Assembly (NCBI GenBank): GCA_050291365.1
Contig: JBNKJS010000034.1
Location: forward strand, 1 to 23,643
DNA length: 23,643 nt
From: JAAGZL01 sp050291365
GTDB lineage: Bacteria > Pseudomonadota > Gammaproteobacteria > Chromatiales > Chromatiaceae
Direction of reading: 5' to 3'
The position numbers and the translations under genes were made by a program. The notes under the pieces were generated by a model. The model worked only from the letters and a program-made list of their open reading frames with translations. It was not told the DNA's origin and ran no database searches. Shown piece by piece: positions 6,621 through 14,112 of the stretch (position 1 is its first letter; every line of letters begins with the position of its first letter).

Positions 6621-7532
6621 CTAGCCGGTGATCTGCCTTAGTTTTGTTTCTGGTTGCTCAGTGGCCATTGCTGCCGGGTCTACCACTGTGGGATGGCTTG
6701 GTAAAACACCAGGGTCCAGAGAATCAGCATCGTGACTGTTTCCAGCCATCTCCTTCGAGCGATTGACCAGAAAATCTACCAAATGATTGCGGATCTTGTA
6801 GTACCCAGGGTGATGAATGATGTCAGTACGTTTGCGAGGGCGTGGTATCGACACCTTCACCGATTCTGCTACCCGGGCATGGGGTCCATTGGTCATCAGC
6901 AGGATGCGATCTGAGAGCAGGATCGCCTCATCCACATCATGAGTGATCATGAAGACTGTTTGATGGGTCTCTTCCCAAATTTTGATTAGCTCTTCTTGGA
7001 TCATGCCACGAGTAAGGGCATCCAGTGCGCCGAACGGTTCATCCATCAGCAACAGCTCTGGCTTGGTGGCAAAGGCGCGGGCAATACTCACCCGTTGTCG
7101 CATGCCGCCAGACAGCTGGGACGGCTTAAGATGCTCAGCCCCATCCAGGCCCACAAGCTGCAAAAAGCGCATGCTGTGTTCCACCACCTGCTCTTTGCTC
7201 CATTTAGGCCAACGCGCTTTGACAGCAAAGGTGATGTTTTTCAGAGTGGTGCGCCAAGGCAGCAGGCTGTAGTTCTGAAACACCACGCCCCGTTCCATGC
7301 TGGGCCCAGACACCTCCTTGTTGTTCATCAGCACGACCCCTTCACTAGCCGAGTCAAGGCCGGCCAGGATATTGAGAATAGTTGATTTACCGCATCCTGA
7401 ATGACCGATGATGCAGACAAATTCACCCTTTTCTATCCCGAAATTGGCCTGATCGAAAACAGTTATATCGGGGCCGCCTGGGTTCGGATAGCTCTTGGCC
7501 AGATATTGTACTTCGACGAAATGTTTAGTCAT
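6621..7532 (-). CDS. cynD: ABC transporter ATPase for cyanate (Nrt/Ssu type)
   Basis: This is the energising subunit of the cyanate/nitrate-type importer, cytosolic and attached to the permease. It is 303 aa with Walker A GHSGCGKST (about 43-51), the Q-loop region VVFQNYSLLPW, signature LSGGMRQR, Walker B LLLMDEP and switch histidine in THDVDEA. The best relatives by motif are NrtC/NrtD, SsuB and TauB ATPases. A C-terminal extension of about 45 residues after the ATPase core is Pro- and acid-rich and has no known domain; it is not the NrtA-like regulatory domain of cyanobacterial NrtC. It lies 9 bp after the permease gene. The substrate is inferred from the cynS neighbour; nitrate or nitrite cannot be excluded. 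Confidence 0.85.
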   Translation of the reverse strand: MTKHFVEVQYLAKSYPNPGGPDITVFDQANFGIEKGEFVCIIGHSGCGKSTILNILAGLDSASEGVVLMNNKEVSGPSMERGVVFQNYSLLPWRTTLKNITFAVKARWPKWSKEQVVEHSMRFLQLVGLDGAEHLKPSQLSGGMRQRVSIARAFATKPELLLMDEPFGALDALTRGMIQEELIKIWEETHQTVFMITHDVDEAILLSDRILLMTNGPHARVAESVKVSIPRPRKRTDIIHHPGYYKIRNHLVDFLVNRSKEMAGNSHDADSLDPGVLPSHPTVVDPAAMATEQPETKLRQITG

Positions 7533-7541
7533 TGTGCACTC

Positions 7542-8375
7542 CTATTCCTGGTACTCGACCAAACGGGAGACGCTGCCCAGGGCCATATCCAAGCCCATGC
7601 CGACCACGCCGATCATTAGAATCGAAAAGATCACGCTACTAAGGTCTAGGTTGTTCCATTCGTTCCAGACGTAGTAGCCAATGCCCGTGCCGCCAACCAA
7701 CATCTCTGCCGCCACAATTACCAACCAGGCGATACCGATAGAGATGCGCATACCGGTGAGGATGGTTGGCGCTGCCGCCGGCAGTATCACCAGCAGGGCA
7801 GTCTTTATTTGGCTCAGCTCATGGGTGCGTGCGACATTGATCCAGTCCTTACGTACATTGGCAACACCAAAGGCGGTATTGGTCAACATGGGCCAGATGG
7901 AGCAGATAAAGATAACGAAGATCGCTGAGGCCTCAGAGTCCTTAATGACAAACAGGGCTAACGGCATCCAGGCCAAGGGAGAGATCGGTCGCAACACCTG
8001 AATATAAGGGTTCAACGCCTTATGCATCAGTGGCGACATTCCCACCAGAAAACCTATGGGGATCGCCACCAGTGCCGCCATAAAAAAGCCTGTCAGCACC
8101 CGGTAGATGGAGTAGCCGAGCTGGATACCGATCCCCTTGTCATTAGGACCTACATCATAGAATGGATTACCCAGTTCCTTGATCGCCAGTTTGATGACCT
8201 TGGACGGCGGCGGGACCCGCGCCTCTTGCGAGGCGCCCCCCATCAAAATGTCATACTCGGTTAGGGGCTTGACGTCTTTCGGTACTATGTTGAGCCCTTC
8301 CCACACCAGCAGGAGAATGGCCAACAGTAATACCGACACCAAGGCTGCCTGCATGTTCCGCGACTTGAGCATCAT
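7542..8375 (-). CDS. cynB: ABC transporter permease for cyanate (NrtB type)
   Basis: The protein is a 277-aa integral membrane subunit with about six membrane segments, the first at residues 9-28. The BPD-transport signature lies around ARTHELSQIKTALLVILPAAAPTILTGMRISIG, with the conserved Leu-Pro-Ala-Ala-Ala-Pro loop that contacts the ATPase. A loop after TM1 (about 33-90) is longer and more polar than usual; NrtB-like proteins also have it. The start ATG overlaps the stop of the substrate-binding protein gene by 4 bp, so the two are translationally coupled. Assignment to cyanate rests on operon context. Confidence 0.85.
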   Translation of the reverse strand: MMLKSRNMQAALVSVLLLAILLLVWEGLNIVPKDVKPLTEYDILMGGASQEARVPPPSKVIKLAIKELGNPFYDVGPNDKGIGIQLGYSIYRVLTGFFMAALVAIPIGFLVGMSPLMHKALNPYIQVLRPISPLAWMPLALFVIKDSEASAIFVIFICSIWPMLTNTAFGVANVRKDWINVARTHELSQIKTALLVILPAAAPTILTGMRISIGIAWLVIVAAEMLVGGTGIGYYVWNEWNNLDLSSVIFSILMIGVVGMGLDMALGSVSRLVEYQE

Positions 8376-9817
8376 TTCCTCCGAATGGCAAAACTGTTCA
8401 CATAGGCCTCGGGCTTGGTGTAGTCGAAGGTCTTGCCCATGATGGTGTAGTTCTGATAGGTCTTGGTGGGCGGAGAGTAACCTAGGTCAACCATCACCTT
8501 GGTGGCATCAGACGCAAGATATACTTCCTCGGCGATCTTTCGATAGTTGATATCACCCTTGATGTAGCCCCAGCGTTTCATCTGGGTCAAGATCCAGACC
8601 CCCATGGAGTGCCAGGGGAAGGGGTCGAAATCGATACGCGCCGGATCATTCATAACCCCGCCCAGTCCATCGGCGTAACGACCGGTCAAGACCTGCTCAA
8701 TCACCGGTACCGGCTGATTCAAGTAGTTCTTGGGCGCAATAGCCTTTGCGATCTCCTTACGGTTCTCATGCTTTGCTGAGTAGTGGGTGGCGTCGATAAT
8801 GGCACGCAGCAGGGCGCCGTAGGTGTTAGGGTTTTCGGTGGCAAACTCCTGGCTACAGGCAAAGGCACAGCAGGGGTGGCCCTCCCATATCTCTTTGGTC
8901 AGGGTGTGAATAAAGCCAACTTTCTCCCACACTGCGCGCTGATTGAACGGATCCGGCGAGAGATAACCGTCTAGGTTACCGGCACGCAGGTTGGCCACCA
9001 TCTCGGGTGGCGGCACTACTCGAATCTGGATGTCCTTGTCTGGATCAAGCCCGTGCTCTGCCACATAGTAGCGCAGCAGGAAGTTATGCATTGAGTACTC
9101 AAACGGCACTCCAAACTTGAAGCCCTTCCACTGTTTCGGATCACGTTTGTCCTTGTGATCATTATGCAGAACTATGGCCTGGCCATTGATGTTCTCCACT
9201 GCTGGCATAATGAAGGGTTTGGCGATGGAACCTGCACCCATGCTCATAGCCAGTGGCATTGGAGTCAGCATATGTGCTGCGTCATACTCATTGGCCAGGG
9301 ACTTATCGCGGGCCACTGCCCAGCCGGCTGTCTTGATCACATCCACATCCAGGCCATACTTGGAATAGAAGCCCATGGGATGGGCCATAATAATCGGGGT
9401 GGCGCAAGTGATAGGCACAAAGCCTACGTTCAGCTTGCTCTTTTCTGGTTTACCCATCGACTCTTTGATCGCCGCCTTGGCCTCATCCATCGGGAACATG
9501 GAGCCCAGCAGGGTCGCTGCCGCACCAGAACCGACTATCCCCAAAAAGGAACGGCGGCTCAGGTCATCATGACCGAATACCGAACGTACCACGGCACTCT
9601 CGATGACGCGGTCCATCATATCTTCACTGGAGCCTAGCTCCGCATCATCACTCTTGGCACTAAGAGAAGCCTCCTGCTGGTCCGCCTGTAGCATTTTTTT
9701 TGCATCCAGATCCAGGCTGATCGACTGTTTTTCATTGCAGCTTGCACAGCTGCAGCCCTTTTCGTGGATCAGGCTTGCATCCGGGTTGAATGGGTCATTG
9801 AGACTTTTGTAGGTCAT
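8372..9817 (-). CDS. cynA: Tat-exported NrtA-like substrate-binding protein for cyanate
   Basis: This is the periplasmic receptor of the importer, 481 aa. A twin-arginine signal SRRSFLGIVGSG has its arginines at 88-89, preceded by an unusually long 86-residue leader. The leader carries a cysteine cluster GCSCASC (C22, C24, C27). The binding domain (about 125-470) has NrtA/CmpA-type sequence: a KLNVGFVPITCATPIIMAHPMGFYSK-type opening, and EIWEGHPCCAF further on. It is the first gene of the operon and has GGGAG 9 nt before the ATG. A sigma54 promoter lies about 150 bp upstream. The family also binds nitrate, nitrite or bicarbonate; cyanate is favoured because cynS is co-transcribed. Confidence 0.85.
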   Translation of the reverse strand: MTYKSLNDPFNPDASLIHEKGCSCASCNEKQSISLDLDAKKMLQADQQEASLSAKSDDAELGSSEDMMDRVIESAVVRSVFGHDDLSRRSFLGIVGSGAAATLLGSMFPMDEAKAAIKESMGKPEKSKLNVGFVPITCATPIIMAHPMGFYSKYGLDVDVIKTAGWAVARDKSLANEYDAAHMLTPMPLAMSMGAGSIAKPFIMPAVENINGQAIVLHNDHKDKRDPKQWKGFKFGVPFEYSMHNFLLRYYVAEHGLDPDKDIQIRVVPPPEMVANLRAGNLDGYLSPDPFNQRAVWEKVGFIHTLTKEIWEGHPCCAFACSQEFATENPNTYGALLRAIIDATHYSAKHENRKEIAKAIAPKNYLNQPVPVIEQVLTGRYADGLGGVMNDPARIDFDPFPWHSMGVWILTQMKRWGYIKGDINYRKIAEEVYLASDATKVMVDLGYSPPTKTYQNYTIMGKTFDYTKPEAYVNSFAIRRK

Positions 9818-9963
9818 CTGCTTTATCTCCCAGCGTAATTAAATGGTGTTTTAACTTGATGCATCCCATACGACCTCGCGCACTATAACGGGGCCTCGGC
9901 GTCCACTCGGAAGCCGCATGGTCAATGGGACCTTCGATAGAAACGCATCACTGTCACAGATAG

Positions 9964-9979
9964 AGCAAGGACCATACCA
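9964..9979 (-). promoter_or_regulatory. sigma54 (RpoN) promoter of the cyanate operon
   Basis: On the minus strand the sequence is TGGTATGGTCCTTGCT. It has GG and GC with the exact 10-bp spacing of the -24/-12 class, and differs from TGGCACG-N4-TTGCW at only two positions, both transitions. The start site would fall near 9953, leaving a leader of about 135 nt before cynA. A sigma54 activator gene is divergently placed next to it. Confidence 0.8.
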
Positions 9980-10048
9980 TTACGCAAATAGTCAGATAAC
10001 TAATTGATTAATCTGGCAATTAATTCCATACAATAGGGTTTTGCGGCG

Positions 10049-10064
10049 CTACGTAATTTCGTAG
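10049..10064. promoter_or_regulatory. palindromic operator 1 (putative enhancer site)
   Basis: CTACGTAATTTCGTAG has arms CTACG/CGTAG and matches its own complement at 14 of 16 positions. It shares the pattern CTACGwAAyTTCGTrG with two further sites to its right. It lies about 70-85 bp upstream of the -24 element on the operon side. Confidence 0.75.
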
Positions 10065-10067
10065 ATA

Positions 10068-10082
10068 CACGAAGTTTCGTAG
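10068..10082. promoter_or_regulatory. palindromic operator 2 (putative enhancer site)
   Basis: CACGAAGTTTCGTAG is the exact reverse complement of operator 3 and a near match to operator 1. Its centre is about 18.5 bp from that of operator 1, close to two helical turns. Confidence 0.75.
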
Positions 10083-10087
10083 TACTG

Positions 10088-10102
10088 CTACGAAACTTCG
10101 TG
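10088..10102. promoter_or_regulatory. palindromic operator 3 (putative enhancer site)
   Basis: CTACGAAACTTCGTG forms a perfect 15-bp inverted repeat with operator 2 across a 5-bp spacer. Its centre is about 20 bp from that of operator 2. It overlaps a GTG (10100) that could open the regulator frame, which argues for the later ATG at 10160 as the true start. Confidence 0.75.
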
Positions 10103-10159
10103 CTGTTGGCACGTAAAGTGAAGGGTAAACGACATGTATTCAGCCAAAGGCTCTACTCC

Positions 10160-12046
10160 ATGACCGACCTGCATGAACAGATCTTCCGCAACAGCAATGA
10201 GGCAATGCTGTTAATAGACCCAATCGAAGACCGACTGCTAGATGCTAACACCGCCGCCGAGCAGCTGCTGCGTTTTCCACCAGAAAGACTCCATAAAACC
10301 ACGGCCAGTGAGTATTTTCTACCCAGCTTCACCCAGTTAATCAACTTCACCCAGTGTGTGCTGCACAATGGGGCAGGTTGGTGTAATGACATCAAGATAC
10401 AGGCGGGGGATGGTGAACTGCTGGAACTTGAGATCTCTGCTGCCAGCTTTGAGCATGCCGGTCAACCACTGCTGGCCCTCAGACTGCTGGATCCAGCCGA
10501 ACAAAATGCCCTGCGCGAGGTGGCCAAGGCAAACTCCCTGCATCGCCGAGGTCTCGCCGAATGGAAAACCATTGAATCTATTTTTCAAGAGTTTGAACAC
10601 GAAAATCAGTTAATCCTGAATGCGGCAGGCGAAGGCATATACGGCGTCGACACCAACGGCAACGCCACCTTTTTCAATCCCGCCGCAGAACAAATGCTTG
10701 GCTGGGACGCGGAGGATCTGATCGGTAAGAACGCCCACAACTGCTTCCACCACCACCACTTGGACGGAACCAGACATCACATCCATAACTGCCACATCTT
10801 TGCCGCCTTCCAGGACGGCGAAGTACGCTCTATCGATGACGAAGTGTTCTGGCGCAAGGATGGGAAGCCCATCGCAGTGGAGTACACCAGCACGCCGATC
10901 AAGGATCAGGGGCGCCTAGTGGGTGCCGTGGTGATCTTTCGTGACATCACCGCCCGCAAACAGTCAGAGGAGCAGTTACGCTCAGCAATGAATGAGGTGC
11001 AGGCGCTCAAACAGCGACTGGAGTTGGAAAACGCTTATCTGCAGGAGGAGTACCGGGTAGGGCACAACTACAAGGAGATCATCGGCAACAGTACCGCCAT
11101 CAGAAATGTGATCCAACAAATTGAGCTCGTTGCGCCCACGGATGCCAATGTACTGGTGACGGGTGAATCTGGAACCGGCAAAGAGCTGATTGCCCAGGCG
11201 ATCCACGACAGCAGCAATCGTAGTGATCGCCCCCTGATACGAGTCAACTGCGCCTCGATCCCGCGCGATCTGTTTGAGAGCGAGTTCTTCGGTCATGTAA
11301 AGGGGGCCTTTACCGGCGCTGTCAGCGAGCGGGTCGGACGCTTTGAGCTGGCCGATGGTGGCACCCTATTTCTGGACGAGGTGGGAGAGATCCCGCTGGA
11401 ACTGCAGAGCAAACTACTGCGCGTGCTGCAAGACCAGCGCTTCGAGCGAGTAGGCGGCACCAATACCATCAATGTGGATGTGCGAATTATCGCCGCCACC
11501 AACCGCAACCTGAAACAGGAAGTCCAGGCCGGCAATTTTCGTGAGGACCTCTATTTTCGGCTCAATGTATTTCCCATCGAACTGGCACCGCTACGTGAAC
11601 GGGCAGACGACATCCCATTGCTCGCCTCACACTTTCTCTCCACGCTGTGTGAAAAACAGGGGCGCCAACAGTTGCAGTTCAGCTATGGCAATATCGAAAG
11701 CATGCAAAGCTACCCATGGCCGGGAAACATACGCGAGATGGTAAACTTTATTGAACGCACATTGATTCTGACCCATGGCAACCGGCTACAGGTCAACCTG
11801 CCAGACATAGAGACAGACGTGCCGCCTAACAGGGAAATTCAAGTACAGCCGAAAAGGGAATCGGACGAGATAATAACCGAGGCAAATCTTCGACAATTGG
11901 AGCGTAACAACCTGATAGCAGCCCTGCGTCACTGTGGAGGTCGTGTGTTCGGCAGCGACGGTGCCGCAGAGTTAATCGGCATAAAACCAACAACCCTTAC
12001 CTCCCGACTAAAGAAGCTGTCCATCAACCGCCACGATTATGTTTAG
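10160..12046 (+). CDS. sigma54-dependent activator (PAS-PAS-AAA+-Fis HTH), probable cyanate regulator
   Basis: The 628-aa activator remodels sigma54 RNA polymerase using ATP. PAS 1 spans about 5-110 and PAS 2 about 150-268, followed by a short coiled coil (about 268-298). The AAA+ domain (about 303-540) has Walker A GESGTGKE (335-342), the sigma54-contact loop GAFTGA (382-387) and Walker B TLFLDE (402-407). A Fis-type helix-turn-helix lies at about 582-620. There is no receiver domain, so it should respond to a ligand or redox cue rather than a kinase. PAS 2 has a His/Cys cluster at 195-212 (NCFHHHH ... HNCH). I chose the ATG at 10160 because AAAGG lies 9 nt upstream and an upstream GTG (10100) overlaps operator 3. 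Cyanate control is inferred from the divergent operon. Confidence 0.88.
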   Translation: MTDLHEQIFRNSNEAMLLIDPIEDRLLDANTAAEQLLRFPPERLHKTTASEYFLPSFTQLINFTQCVLHNGAGWCNDIKIQAGDGELLELEISAASFEHAGQPLLALRLLDPAEQNALREVAKANSLHRRGLAEWKTIESIFQEFEHENQLILNAAGEGIYGVDTNGNATFFNPAAEQMLGWDAEDLIGKNAHNCFHHHHLDGTRHHIHNCHIFAAFQDGEVRSIDDEVFWRKDGKPIAVEYTSTPIKDQGRLVGAVVIFRDITARKQSEEQLRSAMNEVQALKQRLELENAYLQEEYRVGHNYKEIIGNSTAIRNVIQQIELVAPTDANVLVTGESGTGKELIAQAIHDSSNRSDRPLIRVNCASIPRDLFESEFFGHVKGAFTGAVSERVGRFELADGGTLFLDEVGEIPLELQSKLLRVLQDQRFERVGGTNTINVDVRIIAATNRNLKQEVQAGNFREDLYFRLNVFPIELAPLRERADDIPLLASHFLSTLCEKQGRQQLQFSYGNIESMQSYPWPGNIREMVNFIERTLILTHGNRLQVNLPDIETDVPPNREIQVQPKRESDEIITEANLRQLERNNLIAALRHCGGRVFGSDGAAELIGIKPTTLTSRLKKLSINRHDYV

Positions 12047-12249
12047 ATGCCACACCAATCCCAAGCGCTAAGGCACTATAAACCATCGCTGTTTTGGGTC
12101 GAAGCAAGGCATCTAGTACTAACAATATCTATGCCCCACCAAAGACCGATCTGATTCGAATAAACAAACCAAATATAACCCCATTTTCGTCTGCTTTTTT
12201 GTTGATACGCTGATACTGGGTTTAGCTAATTTAAATCTAGAGAATAGGC
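12047..12249 (+). other. intergenic gap with no recognised feature
   Basis: About 200 AT-rich bp lie between the regulator stop and hypE-end copy C. No plausible gene, attC site or strong hairpin was found. Confidence 0.5.
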
Positions 12250-12404
12250 CCTAACAAATCCTCGGCAGCTGCTCCCCCACCAACCAATCCACGATACGAC
12301 CGCCGCCGAAGTTGACCTCTATCTGCAGCATGCAATTTTAATCTTGGATCGCTTCGCATATGACTGATGCACTCTTCCCCGAGCGGATAGGCCTGCACGA
12401 CCCT
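12250..12404 (-). repeat. hypE 3'-end copy C (degenerate, about 155 bp)
   Basis: This is the longest remnant. It aligns with hypE from the stop codon back to about 15326. The minus strand still reads C-M-L-Q-I-E-V-N-F-G-G-G-R and then IVDWLVGEQLPRIC with a stop. Further upstream it carries an in-frame TAA and a one-base length difference. The residues that differ (for example QAYPLG for QVHPLG) look like a more distant hypE allele, not only random decay. Confidence 0.85.
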
Positions 12405-12496
12405 GTTTTTTTCAACTATTGATACTAATCACCTTAGGCACTGCTTTATCGTTATAAGGAAGCCCGATAACCTAGCTAAATGTTGGATAAAAGTAT

Positions 12497-12745
12497 ATGC
12501 AAATAATAATTGAGATTACATGCTGGTTAGCAGTTATCCCATCAACTATTGCTGGGTGGTATGCAGCGTTTCTTTGTAAAGTATTTCTGTCTACCGCGGC
12601 AAACATATTTTGTTCTCCAGAACAAATGTTTTCTGAAATGTGTCACACACCATGGTATGAACCTCTAATTAATGGCATTTTTTTCGTAGCATCTCTAGCA
12701 GGGACGTTGGTTGCATTATGTACCGTATTGCTCACCATGCATTGA
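12497..12745 (+). CDS. small two-TM protein, function unknown
   Basis: The 82-aa ORF has two hydrophobic segments (about 3-27 and 57-80) joined by a loop with three cysteines (F-L-C-K, I-F-C-S, E-M-C-H). No family is recognised and the ribosome site is weak. It is the first frame to the right of hypE-end copy C. It could be a real small membrane protein or a chance frame in AT-rich DNA. Confidence 0.4.
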   Translation: MQIIIEITCWLAVIPSTIAGWYAAFLCKVFLSTAANIFCSPEQMFSEMCHTPWYEPLINGIFFVASLAGTLVALCTVLLTMH

Positions 12746-12825
12746 AAAGCAACGATGTTTAAGATACAAGAGAGCAATTTTTTTAAATCTGAGGATATTC
12801 ATCTCTAACCCTATTTTTTAAACAC

Positions 12826-12856
12826 TTGACCTGACTATAGCTTCATAGTTAAGAAT
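12826..12856 (+). promoter_or_regulatory. MerR-type promoter with dyad in a 19-bp spacer
   Basis: The -35 box TTGACC (12826-12831) and a -10-like AAGAAT (12851-12856) are 19 bp apart, the over-long spacing typical of MerR-activated promoters. The spacer holds the dyad ACTAT-AGCTTC-ATAGT, where MerR proteins bind. It reads into the 55-aa gene and then the merR gene, suggesting autoregulation. Confidence 0.65.
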
Positions 12857-12864
12857 TAGTTTTG

Positions 12865-12878
12865 ACGGTAACTACCGT
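12865..12878. promoter_or_regulatory. palindrome ACGGTA-AC-TACCGT downstream of the MerR-type promoter
   Basis: Six-base perfect arms flank a 2-bp spacer, at about the expected transcription start or just after it. It may be a second operator or a leader hairpin; its size and position favour protein binding. Confidence 0.45.
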
Positions 12879-12909
12879 TACGATTAATGACTAATTATTG
12901 GAGAAAACC

Positions 12910-13077
12910 ATGAACAAAGAAAACTGGATAGGACTGTTTCGTACAATAGGCCTTAGTGATGAGATGATGAAACAGTGGCATCAAGAGTTTGAGGCCAAAT
13001 ACCCTGAACACCATCAGTCATTTTTAGAATGGTTAAACATACCTAAAGATGAAATCGAGTCTATTCGGGCATTATAG
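12910..13077 (+). CDS. 55-aa protein, free-standing copy of the MerR C-terminal domain
   Basis: This short gene has GGAG 6 nt before its ATG. Residues 2-53 align without gaps to residues 117-168 of the MerR protein encoded just downstream, with 26 of 52 identical. Shared residues include NKE-x-WI, R-x-x-GL, WH-x-EFE, PE-x-HQ-x-FLE and EI-x-x-IR. It has no DNA-binding part, signal or membrane segment. It likely folds as a small helical domain. I infer that it could bind the same ligand as, or pair with, the MerR protein, but no function is known to me. It is the first gene behind the MerR-type promoter. Confidence 0.75.
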   Translation: MNKENWIGLFRTIGLSDEMMKQWHQEFEAKYPEHHQSFLEWLNIPKDEIESIRAL

Positions 13078-13146
13078 TAAACATGTATGACATCGGGGTT
13101 GGCCAAGCCAACCCCAATTTCCACTAATTTTAGGTGCTGAAAAACA

Positions 13147-13692
13147 ATGTATACGATAGGCCAAATCGCCAAGAGGTTCTCTATATCCAGAAGCACTCTC
13201 ATCTACTACGACTCAATTGGCATTCTGTCTCCCAGCGGCCGCAGCGAATCAAACTACAGGCTTTATTCAGACAGTGACATTGAAAAGATGGAAAAAATTT
13301 CAATGTTTCGCAGTGCCGGGTTATCCCTTGAGGCAATTTCCTCTCTTCTGGTAAATGATGATAGTGATATAAATACTGCTCTTGAAAAGAGGCTATCCAG
13401 TATAAACGTTGAGATTCAATCTTTGCGTGAACAGCAGAGTTTCATTCTTAAAATACTTGAGAGTGATGGGCAGCAAAAGAATACACGAGTTATTAATAAA
13501 GAAGTATGGATTTCAATACTTAGGGCATCCGGGCTGGATGAGGCTGGCATGAGAAAATGGCATATTGAGTTTGAAAGAACTTCACCGGAGGCCCATCAAG
13601 ATTTCTTGGAATCAATTGGTATAGAACAAGAAGAGATTTCCGAGATTAGGGAGTGGTCGCGTTCGCATGAAAACAATGTTAAGCAACCATAG
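13147..13692 (+). CDS. MerR-family transcriptional regulator
   Basis: The 181-aa protein has an N-terminal winged HTH (about 1-70) starting MYTIGQIAKRFSISRSTLIYY, the standard MerR opening. A dimerisation coiled coil (about 75-105) follows, then a C-terminal effector domain (117-168) homologous to the 55-aa neighbour. No metal-binding cysteines are present (there are no Cys residues), so it is not a CueR/ZntR/MerR-type metal sensor. The effector domain contains WH-x-EFE and PEAHQDFLE. It sits 69 bp after the 55-aa gene and 9 bp before the membrane-protein gene, so the four genes probably form one transcript. The promoter at 12826 is its likely target. Confidence 0.88.
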   Translation: MYTIGQIAKRFSISRSTLIYYDSIGILSPSGRSESNYRLYSDSDIEKMEKISMFRSAGLSLEAISSLLVNDDSDINTALEKRLSSINVEIQSLREQQSFILKILESDGQQKNTRVINKEVWISILRASGLDEAGMRKWHIEFERTSPEAHQDFLESIGIEQEEISEIREWSRSHENNVKQP

Positions 13693-13701
13693 GCCAGAAA
13701 T

Positions 13702-14112
13702 ATGAAAACACATTCAATTCTTAGATTTATGTTTATTCTTGGGGCGGCAATTGATGGAGCAATAGCAGTTTCCTGGTTCCTGATTGCCTCTGGATGGGAG
13801 ATACCCAATATACTTAATGGCCATATCGGCACAGGCCAGGATTATCAATTAGCCATGTATGTTGCCGCCATGTTTATGACAAGCTGGAGTCTGTTATTAG
13901 CCTGGGGCTCATTCAGGCCAATCGAAAGAAAGGCTATTCTTCTGATTGCATCTGTATTTCTTCTGTTGTCAGTCATTTTAGAGTTAGTATTCTTTAGTGA
14001 AATCTTGGGAGGGGCGGTGTTCATTTTTGGAACAACCAAACGCTTAATCCTGAGTGTGTTATTTTCATCGGCCTATTTTATTTCTTTAAAGCACAATCCC
14101 AACCATGAGTAA
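13702..14112 (+). CDS. four-TM membrane protein, function unknown
   Basis: The 136-aa protein has hydrophobic segments at about 7-28, 49-68, 77-98 and 103-128. I recognise no family. It begins 9 bp after the MerR stop and overlaps the rsgA-like frame by 8 bp, so it is part of the same operon. It may be a target of the MerR regulator; substrate and role are unknown. Confidence 0.75.
   Translation: MKTHSILRFMFILGAAIDGAIAVSWFLIASGWEIPNILNGHIGTGQDYQLAMYVAAMFMTSWSLLLAWGSFRPIERKAILLIASVFLLLSVILELVFFSEILGGAVFIFGTTKRLILSVLFSSAYFISLKHNPNHE

Noticed and set aside
9155..9637. A 160-aa plus-strand frame inside cynA
   Set aside because: It is antisense to a well-supported NrtA-like protein and has shadow-type composition rich in His and Gly.
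10106..10124. Perfect -24-like TTGGCACG on the plus strand before the regulator gene
   Set aside because: The -12 position at the right spacing reads GA, not GC, so it does not meet the sigma54 pattern. It remains a weak candidate only.
10100..10159. Longer start (GTG 10100) for the sigma54 activator
   Set aside because: It overlaps the third palindrome and adds 20 basic residues with no PAS similarity. The ATG at 10160 has a ribosome site and begins directly before PAS 1.
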